Made by a program: the position numbers and the translations under genes. The notes beneath the pieces are model-generated. The model saw only the letters and a list, made by a program, of their open reading frames with translations. It was not told where the DNA came from and did not search any database. A DNA stretch of 64,000 bases from assembly GCA_037389465.1 (NCBI GenBank), contig JAZARR010000031.1, forward strand, positions 107,001 to 171,000, in the 5' to 3' direction. Positions 49,200-61,100 of this stretch are shown here, piece by piece (position 1 is the stretch's first letter; every line of letters begins with the position of its first letter). Source of the DNA: Baylisascaris procyonis. Lineage: Eukaryota; Nematoda; Chromadorea; Rhabditida; Ascarididae.

Positions 49200-52100
49200 C
49201 TAGAATCAACTCAGTCAACATTATAAATAAATAATAATGCTTAATTTATTTTATTTTTCCAAATTGCTCAAAGAAGAAAATATTCAGTTACTCGAAAGTT
49301 TATGAACTTATTTATATTTATAAACAAATTTTTCAAATTTCAATCATTCGAAAATATTAAGGACAATAAACGATGCCACTCAACGAATAATAAAATGAAA
49401 AGAACAAATCGATAAGACGGATAATCTAAACATTTCAAATCAAACATTTTGCTAAAGTTGTAACCATGCAAAGACCAATAAATTTTAAAAAAATATATAT
49501 AGTCGTAGAAAAAAGTGAAATATATCGTGCACTCAAACTTGTTGACACTTTTACCGAACATAGAAGAGATTATTAAGTAGCCATACATATGTGCTAAATG
49601 CAGATCATAGCTTGAAGGCGCCATCCTATATGTGCAAGCATTATATAGATTTTCCCTATTTAAAAAAAGAAGTTATATGATAACTCATATAACGGCGCTT
49701 TAGAAGCCCATTAAGGCAGCCAAATTGACATATTAAATTCACTGACACTATAGCAGCAGAAAGATTCTAATTTACAAAAATATAATGGGAAAGAGGAGCG
49801 ACATTGCAAATTTATCAATGAGAGATTCACTCGAACCACTCTTGAATTACCTCTCCATGACTCGTTTTCCTCTTATTCAAATCATATGCATATAAAATGT
49901 AATTTACTAATTTCCTTATTCAATGTGGCTGTTACCGAAATTTTCAACCAAAGAAGCATAACAATTAGGTGTAAATTTCTGGAGATACCTCTTCAATACA
50001 GCACAAGCCACTGAATAATCTATGCAGCTAATGTAAATAGACCATTGCGGGTTTTCTAAAATAATAAAGATAAAAACAGTGCACCTCATCAGCAAACCCG
50101 TTGCAAACCCTCGGAAAGACATGGTGCAGAGCACAGTGGCAATGCATATTGTCGTATGTGTATTGAAGACGATTGTGCATTGTGAACGGTGCTCTCGAGT
50201 GGATGGATGCTTCGTCGCAAACATAGACACCAATGCAAAAAAAACTGCGCTAACTGGATCGTAGTTCGGACCGACACATAAGCCACAACGAATCGATTTT
50301 TGAATAATGATCTGTTTATGATCGTACTTCTAATCGATTCGAGAGAAATATGGAGCAGTTCACTAAGCAATAGAACGCCTATTCAAATCGTAGTGCGGTG
50401 ATTTGACGTTCCAATTCGCGATTTCGTTGATGTTAATGCATATAATAGTTGTATGATGACAGCTCTAGGTCATCGATATTCAATGCTCATCTTCATGCTT
50501 TCGGTCTAATATTACTAATGTTTTACGATAACTTTTTGATCCATTGGGATGGTTGTTAGGAAAAATGAAATATTTGAGGGAAAATAGTGCAAATTTTTTC
50601 ACGTATTGAAAAATAGTATTGTTTTCAATTTTCGTCGGGCAATAAAATCTAAAAAATTCATTTAAACCGAGGAAAATTTTCACGTGAAAATAATGCGAAT
50701 AAATGTGAGATAGTGATTATAACATTAATCGCTTACAGTTTTCCAACAGTTTATTTTCGTATGAAATTACGTTCAATAAGTTTCTTTCAAAAGGAGTGAC
50801 GGGAAGGTACGGCCAGCGTTGTGATGTTGCAATTCATTGAGAACGCTGCAATAGTTGATTGGGGAAATGGAACGACAGATTGCATACTGTACAGAGATTG
50901 AAGTGCTGAGCCATTGTCGGTGTTTGATTGGTTCGTTATTATATCTTCTAGTAGCGTTCCGGATAGAGCAACAAGTGTACGGAGATGTTTCCATCAGTAT
51001 TGTATTTATATGTTTCATTGGTTTTTATGCAAAATGTTGCATAATTTCGTACGGTTTATTAATATAGACATCGCACAGCCCTAAAATTGGCAAATTTTTA
51101 GTGGATTCTAGGCAGATGATTTTTTCTTGAATTTTTCTTACTGCGCCCTGAGGGATCTGTAGATCACATCTATTTTCGCTCCCGGTCATAAACTAGGTAG
51201 GATTTGATCAGATCTTCGTACACGTTTTTGAATCATAAGAATTTTATATAAAATTTGTTGTAAATTAAGATATCTTTATGAAAATGTGCATCATATAGGT
51301 AGGCTAAGATTTATTCTATGGTCTATGATCATGGTTCTCTATGACCTACTCTCCGAAGTTCTCAGATGCTTGCCTAACTTTCCTAGTGTCATTTATTGAG
51401 AAATACAAAAAATGCTTTTTAGGAGGTCAAAACTCATGACAGTGAGTACTGTAATTTAAGGATGAGACAGCGCTGTGTTTGAGATACTCAAAAAATGAGC
51501 ACGGTCAATATGCAAAAATGGGGGACGTGCGAAGATTACAATAAAGTTTGAATATTGGTTATTTGAAGTATGAAAATGCTGAAAATTATGTTTTATGTGA
51601 AATGGAAAATTCGAATCAGAGTCCACATCGTGCTTGAAAATGTGTATTGTTGAAATATGACTCAGTATACTCTGATTTCATCGGTATTATTCATCTCGAT
51701 GATTAGGACACCTTAAGCGTAACGGTACTAAAAAGAGGAGAGCAGAACGCGGTCTTTTGATTATTTTTCAAGAAGGGGTGGGAAATTTGCAAGAATTCGA
51801 AATGTTTGTGCATGTAAGGGTCAGCTTTCCTTGCCTCGTCTAGTCACCCAGGTCTCCTTGAGAATCTGCAACTTCTATCGAAATGTAGTCGAGTAAACTG
51901 CAAAATGACACTGGTATAAGGGCGAACAGATTATCTCACTTGTAGAGTAAGGTGACAAACAAGAGGAGGCAGTAATGTAGCTCTAGTCGTCGGTACGGTC
52001 GAACTCCTAGCTACCACCGATTACTCGCACATTTCGACGGCCACATGTGGGCGCACTCGGCTTTAAGACCAATCTAGAAGCTGGTATGAATATATAACCA

Positions 52101-55100
52101 CTTCAACCCCCCTCTCCCCTTATACCCTCCCGATTCTGCCTCAGGCTAGCCTTACAACACATGCTGAGCAGTCGTTTATTCTCTTCGTATGCTCTTTACT
52201 TTCTTTGACTTACCTTGCGTGACGCATTATTTCGTCTTGATCTGTAGCCGACTGCTCTACCTTACATACGGGAGATTAAAGAGGATATGAGTTGCAAAAC
52301 CAATTTTCAGAGGATCCTAATTTAAATTTTATTCATGCTTAATGCCTCGAGAACCGGCAGAAATGCACTGATCCAGCTAGATGGGAAGCGACTACTTTCC
52401 CTTTCTTTTGCTTAAAAGTTATTGGAGGAGAGCGTTCGAAAAAGTACCACTCAGAGTTTGTTAGAGCACGATCCTTTCAGTAGGGACAGAGGAAAGGGTG
52501 GAAGACAGGAGGGGAAAAGGGCATATAATTATATTTAATCTCAAAGCCGTCTAAATTCGGTTTTATTTATATCAATCGGTCTTAACCGCATAGATGGCGT
52601 AGTTCAAGTGCAGTCAGCTTACTCGATATTGATAGCTTAAAGGCTGAAAGCCTCTAGAAATTTCAAATTTTTGGCTAATTCTTTTGGATACTTCTAGGTA
52701 TATTTGTCTTTTTCTTTTTGCGTCAGAATCAATTAGGATGATCTTCACGTGTCGTTTCATTTATCCCTTCCCCCATTGCATGTCTTACTGCAAATATGGA
52801 TGAAAATTTGCATTGAAGAAACTCTTTACATAATTCATTTTTTTTATTTTTATGTCTGAAAAAAAAAGAAATTGAATGATGCGAAGAAGTGCTGAAAAAT
52901 TATGTTTCGTTTTTTTTTCATGCAATGCTTTTTTTCTGATATACTGAAGAAGGTGAGAATTGTGTGATAGTTCTTATCACCGACAATAAATTAGATGAGT
53001 AATTAATGCGATGTCATTCATCCACTCAAATTTTTTCTTTCGAAAAAGCTGGAAAAAATATTCACTTTTTTTCTCACTTGTAGCCTCAATTTTCTAACTT
53101 TTATCTCTGCAGTCGTTTTCATGCAATTTCTCTCCAATTTTTGAAATTCATGTTTTGAGAGGGATTTTTTAAAAACGAATAGTTATTATATGTTTTGCTG
53201 AGTGTTGATTCTTTTTTTTTCTGTGAAGTCGTTATCAGAGGCTAGAACTATTTCATCGGTCGTCGAACAACGCTTAATGTTACAAAAATACGTTACTAAA
53301 AAAACCGCTAAATTGAATAGTATTTGCAATTGCAAGATGTGTGCCATTGCAAAACATCCATAATGTTTTATTTCAACGTATACCGACGTGTGTATATATC
53401 AACATGTAAATAATTTAGTTTTATTCAGTTCGGTTCAATTCAATATAACATTCTAAGCTCTTCGATCCCAAATATATATGATCGATTGCGTGATCATTTC
53501 TACAACTTCTTTATTCTGCAAAGAGATTTTGATGCATTCGTCAAATGATCGCAATTATAACAGTTAATTATTTCTCATAGAAAAATGCCATTTACTTCAT
53601 ATCAACTTTCGACATGAATTTTTTGTCGGGCTAAGGACTCTGATTTTGATATCACCATGGAAATTCGTTGATAGTGTCATCACCTTGATGTCATTATCGA
53701 CTTAAAACTTCACAAAGGTTGCAGTATTCAGTTGATGCTGATAAGTCATCGAAATCGCTAATTGTGTTCTCTACGTTTTGCAGCACAAATATATCGAAAC
53801 CTATCAGCACACTTATTGCTGACTTCATTTGAAATATTCCCCTCCTGCATGCTGTTCTTATATGCTTCCTGATATATGGCTGTTAAAGAATGCACGTACC
53901 GATTTTTGCAAAATTTATATCACTTCATACCGGTCAAATTGCAGTATCAGGCTAAAAATTTTTGAGCCTGGAATCATTGGAATACCGCAGACTCAATTCG
54001 GACTTGATCCAATTTTACAATTTGACTTTGACTCGATCGGACTCAATGTTTAGCTTTTCCGATATTGTCCCATCGTCGGAAGTAGCTATAATTAGTTATA
54101 GTCGGTAAATAGTGAATATATTTGTAATTAAACAAATATGTAAGGAGAGATGCCAACATCGTATTTCTCTTCCTGTCTGCATTGATGAGGGGAACGACGG
54201 TGTTGGGATGAGTTCGTTTGCTGTCGATTGCGCGCTAGCGATGTAATATGACTGCAAAAGCGAGTATAGAATTCAGCGAATATTCAAACAAACAGCTAAC
54301 AAACAAAATTCCAAACGTTGAATCGTCGCCAGAAACACAAAAACTGAAGTGTCAATCATCCATTTACACCGTTTCTCCCGCATTTGTAGGTTGTTTAGGA
54401 TTTTTCATTTTGGGTTTTTAGGTTATAATACATAATTTTTCATTTTGGGTTTTTAGGTTATAATACATAATTTTTCATTTTGGGTTTTTAGGTTATCATA
54501 TATAATGTGGTGGTTATGCATCAGGGAATGGAACCTTGTTGTGCGGTTGTCGAGTATGGTTATGCTTCCTTCGATGTGGGTATTTAAATCCATAAATAAA
54601 TACTCTTTGAGTGGTACTATATATTTGACAATAACGGAAATGATTAAAGAAAGTGGGTTTTTTTCGTTTTTGCGGAGCTTTCACATTCAGGTGATGTTTT
54701 CTAGACGTTAGAAGTTTCCATGAGGTGCACCTAATTCAACCACCGAATTGTTTTGGCTGGAGTTGGCACATCATGTAGATGCGTCCTACCTCTGGAAAGC
54801 GTTCGCTGCGATTCTATGCTATCTAGGAAAAGTTAGGTTTTTTATTCCTTTAACCATCTGCTTATAATCTCACTGAAAGTATTCGTATTTGTTTAAACTC
54901 ATATCGAATATTGGATTGCGCTTTAGGCATAATCCAGCCTCATTCGCGGACTAATCTGAGTGCATTTTATGTCGCTGTGAAAGGTTATCGCTAAGAAAAG
55001 ATAAATTGAATCGAAATATGAGTTTTTATCGTTCGAGAAAGGTATCGCTTAATAAAGGTTTAAATGAATCAGTTATGAGAATATGGTCTAATTCATTTGC

Positions 55101-58100
55101 ATTAGTGTCCAGAAGAGGTGGAGGATAGAAGGGGGGGGAGGATTAGCTCAGAGGGAGAGGAAGCCAGAGAATCCTTTGCCAACCTCGGCATTACGATTCT
55201 TGCTCAATCCTAGCTTTAGTTGCGAACTTTTTCTCGTCTGTCAATAAGACATTCTGAGGAATTCGAGCGACATTATTTGAAACTTGAATATTCATAGCTC
55301 TTCATCCTTTCCTTTTGCTTTTTTTTCTTTCCGAATCCTCTAATTTCTTTCTCTCTTTTGACGTCCTTCCATTTCCTTCTGCAAACTCACAAATTTCCTC
55401 CTATGATTACTCGTGTCGGTGGGTGAAATTTTGTTGTTCTTCTCTCATTCTTCATCTGATTTCTTTCGCAAGATGTCCATAGCTATTGCCTGAATGAGTA
55501 CTTGAGGATACTGTATTGCTGGATTACACAACTCCTATCATAAACTCTCTTCACTTTCTTTAGAGTGCGTTATCTGATTAATAATGAGGTCAGTCTTAAA
55601 GAGAAGTTTGCAAGCTTTTTTATTAAGTTGGATTATCTGTTTAATTCACTGTCACATATCGATAATACTTGCAGAAATGATTCTATGATTTCTTTCAAAC
55701 CATTAAGCTTTTCAACATCCAACAATGCTATTCATTAGTAGTTGAAAGTACCTCGTGAAAAATTTGCGGAAGTATTGACATTTAAGGTGACGTCATTAAA
55801 TTACTCTTTATGAAGCCATTATTGTCCTTTCCATTCATTTGACGTCATATTCTATTAACTTTTGATCTTCAGTGGAAGTACTGTTTGCTTATGCATATTT
55901 TTGAGGATCGTTGCTCCACAGTTTCCCTTGTTGAAAATTTTTGCTTTATTTTGTTTCTTTTAAATGTTTTTTCTACTTCATTTGCACAGCATTCGAGTAC
56001 GCTTTAATATAAAATCATTCTTTTCAAAATTGAAGAGTCGAATTAAAAATGGTCAAAAATACTCGACATTTTGCTTATTTGTTTTGAGAAAAGCCCACAT
56101 TGATAAATTCTCGAAGTTTATAGATTTTAATTTATAAAGCAACTTTTTTATTTCATAAATGCGAAGCAATTTTCAATTGTGTATGAATGAAAATGAGGGG
56201 TAATGTGCAAAAACGTTTAAAAAATGCAAGAAGTAGTGCGGAAAATATCTTTAATGGTGAGGGAATTGGGTCGGTCGGTCGATTCATGAGCGGATAGGGT
56301 CGGACACATTTCGGCATATGCGATCACTCGCTATTGTGAGCCGCTTAACCGTTAGTGCCGAACACGCCTCCCAACACTTGCTGTCGCTATGTCGATGCCC
56401 GCTGAATTCGTCATACAGTTCCTTCGTAGAGAAGCGAACGAATCGAATCCCACCAAAGCTTCAAATATTCATTCATCTGATGATTGTAGTTGAGCAATGA
56501 CAAATTTTATGCTACCTTCCCGTGGATTAGTATGACGAGGAAACGTTTAAATTCGCCGAAGACGTCTTCAGAGGTTGTGCACATCGATTCTGCTTGATGG
56601 GTTGATCGTGAGTTACATTCTTGTTTACTTGAAGGTGGGAAGGGTTGAAGGGTTCACTTCATCTCCCACTTCCAATTATGGCCAGGAAAGTGGAGATTTT
56701 TCTTAATTTTAATGCTGTTTCAAAGCTTACTGGATGATGAAACGCTCACTAAAGTATTGCTTATTTGCTGGTAAGGAAGCACTTTCTTTTCCCATTCCCT
56801 CCTTTCATTGTGGAACCGTAAATATATTGGTGATCGCGGCTACTCTTGTAGTGAAAGATGTTATGGATTATTATGCATCATAGTACGTGAACTGCATATA
56901 TGAATTCATGAATCAAACTAACAGTGAAGTTAAATATTTCTGCTCTTTCCAAAATGATTGACAACGTTATCCGTAATTAATGCTGCAAATGTGATCATTT
57001 GAAGTTGGAAGTTTTGGAAGAAAGTTTTTTCGAGAACTAACAGATTGTTCTATATTTCAGCGTTGAATGATTTTTTCTTTTTTTCCTCAACGGAATTCAT
57101 TTGATGCAATTTTTATAACAACAAGGAATTGTGTTAAAAGTTTTATTCGGTTTTATAGGCGTTGAGCTTTTCGCAAATTGCTTTATTCCATTTATTGACT
57201 CTGTCAACTTCTATTTTGACTTTGCAAATGGAATTTGAGTTCATTTGAAAAATTCCTAACAACTTTTATAGAATTTTTTTTTGGGAACTTTTTTTGATAT
57301 TTTTGCTCATAATTATCTCTGAAATTTTTTAAAATTAAAATAAGAACTAATCTTCCAAAAATATCGATAATTAATTATATTTTATATTTTTAAGTGAAAA
57401 AAACTTTGCAAAAAATAATTTTGCACTGATCGGAAGACTTCCTTTTTTTGTAGTAAAACATTAATTGCAAGTCCTTTTTATCCGATTTTTTTTTGAATCC
57501 AATTCCGCATTGCTATAAGTCACGCGCTTAACCTTTTGTTAGAGCTGCTTGAATAGTGTGCTATTTTGTTGTGGCAATCATTTGACGCAATTATTGCGAC
57601 GGCATTGAACGTTTGCCTATTGGGGTTTGTTTAATCTCTCGGCTGCTCTCTATATATTGTCAGAGTTTGATTACTCTCGCTTGCTACTTGTCTAGGGATT
57701 CTATGATGTCGACTATTCCCGCTTATGAGACCCGAACATATAGTAGTGATATTAAATTATGTTTACGTAATAAAGAGAAATATGTTGCAAAATAAGCATC
57801 ACTCGTAGTGGCAAGTTGTCGTTTTAGCCGTTAACGATAAAATTTGACAATGACAAAAATTGAAGTATTGCGACATTGGCTAAATGAATCGAAATGCTCT
57901 AAATCCGAAAGCAAATCTACAAAGACCGAAAGCGTAGCCAGATCAGGGTTTTGGAGAGGAACGAGGGGTCGTCAGGTGCAGGGGATGGGATTATTGGTTA
58001 CACCTGTCTCTGCGCTCTTCTTAGGATTTCGATAAATAATTTTTACTTCCATTGATTTCTTTATCATAACCGGTGGTTATCGTGGAAGCGCTGGTGTTCT

Positions 58101-61100
58101 TACACTTTCTGAGGTAGTTTTTTCTCTTATCGGAAGAAAACTTCGTAGCATTTTTGACATTTCACCTCTTCCCTCACCCATTTCTTTCCTTAAGGAGGCT
58201 CCCTCACTTCTCTTAAGGGAGCACTAAACATTTTTTGTGCAGAACTTTCTTTTGCAACGTCCCTGAAATAGGTAATCTTATGCATGTATTCATATTCAAG
58301 CAAAAGTTATAAATGTGAATGTCGTCGGTGCTATTACAATTGTAGTATCAAGTGTGATTAAGTAAGTGCTAAATAGTCCTTAAAATTACGAACAGTATTA
58401 TTTGAATTTCTTTTACAGTGATTTGAACGGATCTACCGAAATGAAAAGTTTTGGTCGTTATATGTATATCTTTAGCGGGGTATTTTTCTCTAAATTTTTT
58501 CGTTTCTCAAATATCAGACAACAGTGAGTGGGTGGTGCTGTAAAAGAAAAACAGCTAGACGTTTATACTGTGCAGTAACGAGTGAGCGGTGCGCAGTGCA
58601 CGTGAGGGTCTTTTTAATTTATAGCCACCTCTACATAAAGCCACAATGGTCTATTATCGAAGCGGTTTGCTTTGTCCTCGTGATTGATGATGTGCAGTTG
58701 TTTGTGTGTATTTATGTATTGACCCCCCGACTAGGCAATGAATAAAACTTTCTTAAAAATATACATTTTTTTTGTAATACACGAATGCAAAAATACTTCC
58801 GGATGCTCATCCATAAAAGCGAAATGACAGAGAACACTTCAAGATTTGTTGTTGGGGAGGCATGTGTAAGGCAGCGTTGAGAAGTGTAGTTGAGGTGAGT
58901 AGCTTAAAAATCATCACTGTGTGCTTTTAAGTGGTGTAAGTAAAAAAAAAGTATTGCTGTGCACTGAACCATCTGCGTCGGTAGTCGTTCTAGGCCACTT
59001 CCGGCATGTATTTTGGGCTTCTGCATATGTCTTGCTTTCCGGTGAAAACTGCATTCATATTTGTTCGCGATAGTATCGTTCCATTTCTCCATTCAATAGC
59101 TAAAAAGCCATATTATCCTGCTTTCTGAATAACAAAAATTTTCCAGTACAAGAAGGAAAGCACAAATCAGGAAGGCGTTGAAGTTTGCTTCGATGCTTAA
59201 TTATGTTTTTTTGCAGAGCGAGGCTACATGGCAAAGAGGGTACATATTTTAACCGTATTTATCAAAGAAGGAAGGGAAGCGTGTTATGGATGTATAATCC
59301 ATGATACTTCTGTTATTGCAGCCGAGAATATTCAGTGACAATATAATTAATTAGTCAATAATTAGGTTCAAGTTCTTTTTGCATATCGTAGAGATGGTAC
59401 AAATGGATGATTGTGCATTGTTCACATATCAGTCTTTGCTTATTTTCGTTTTTCTTATCTTTGATGTGATGCTCTGTGTCTACCTTGCAGATAGACACGG
59501 TAGGGCGTTTAATTTCTTTTTTTTTACATGAACCCTTGTGTAATGTTCACTTCCCTGTGTAATTGCTGCATCATTTCTGGAGACTTAATTCAGATTTTTT
59601 CTGCGAAGCATATGTGATTTTTTGGTGATGAAGAGGGTGTGAAAATCGGAGAGTAGAGAGTTTATTTTTTGGAATTGCGTCAAATTTTTTAGTTTTGTTT
59701 TATTTAAAGCACGAATATTTTAACAAGTAAAGTGCGTTTAAATTTTATAATAAATACTAAAAAACTAGTGAAATAAAATATTAATGACATTTAAATAGTC
59801 TTCAGATATTATTTTATTTGTGAGCATTTAGTTGAAAATTGGAAACTCGTACCAATGAATTTTTTGCTAACGTTACTCATTAAACCAACTGGTTGCACAT
59901 GTCTTTAAAAAATAACTAAAGCAATAATACCTAATGTGATGGCTTACTTCCCGTAAATTTTCAACTAAAAAATCCGTTTTTGTTTATAGGATTGATTGAT
60001 TTGCAAATCCTGTTCCATTCACCGATAACTCTTAAGGATATGATGAGGTGATCAGTTGGGTTGGTTTCGTTATCTCTGAATTATGAAAATCACTTTCAAC
60101 TGCATCCGAGTGCTTTTCATTGCATTATTTGACTGTAGTCTTTCATTGTGCTTACCAAATTCCTTTGCGTAGTTTTTATGCTGCACAAGTTGAGCACATA
60201 GACGTATGCACAGATGCAAGGTCGTTACAATTTACGGAATGCGTTTAATGATCCAATTGCCTAAGAATGGAAGTGAAAATTGCATTGAATAGAATTGAAA
60301 GATGGATTTCGAGGTGATGAATGCAATGCACAATGAGGGGTTAGCATTGCAATCGAGTTGTGCGCATTTTCATCATTGATCCTTAACAACATGTCATATG
60401 TGATGATGGTTCATACTGCCCAATTTTAATGCAGTTTTTCTGCATTCTCTCATGTCACTTTCATACATCCTTTATCTTCAAACCATTTTTTTATGCTTAC
60501 GAAAGAGAATTGTCTTAGGAGAGGAGTGGTTGCGAGAGAGAAGGGATTTCAATCCGAAACGTCCGAATGGATTTTCCAAAATTTTTTCCACCTAATTTTA
60601 AATTTTGGATGAAACTTGTTTTTGTTGTTTTTTAGCCTTTGATTATGTCATATTGTCCGTAAGTTTTTTTTCTTCGTAGTAATCTTAATATGCTAATACA
60701 TATGAATATATCAATGACATCTGTAGAGAGTATTTTTTGAGAGGGAAGTTCAAAGATTAATTTTCTTATAAATGAAATGTAAAGGTCGCTTAAATGTGTT
60801 GGGCGGATATGTTAATTTCGACTCGAGTTCAATTTTTATTATTACAATTTGTTTCAAACTTAAAGACGTAGATTTCTAAGTTGAATAGCAACGCAAGTTG
60901 ATATTACGTTATAATGGATTTTTTATCTTATCAAATTTTGTGATTTTCTAAGATTTCGCACAATTGCAAAAATTTTTTATATTTGAGTCATTCGAAGCAA
61001 AAATTTCCACAAAACTTACTGATGAGAAGAGAAAGCCTTCCTCCCCTCGCCCGCCTTTCTCCATATGCTTGTGGTGCATATTACCTATACTGGATATACC

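Noticed and set aside
50079..50264. Possible first exon of the coiled-coil gene in a GC-richer patch
   Set aside because: The minus-strand frame is open, but its translation is unlike a PH domain or coiled coil, and no start codon plus donor pair joins it in phase convincingly to the exon at 49199.
55138..55210. tRNA-like GATTAGCTCAGAGGGAGAGG
   Set aside because: Resembles an A box, but the surroundings are a purine-rich run and no B box or stems follow.
56270..56500. Higher-GC patch with open frames on both strands
   Set aside because: About 50 codons on the minus strand without a recognisable motif or clear splice sites; not enough to call an exon of the coiled-coil gene.
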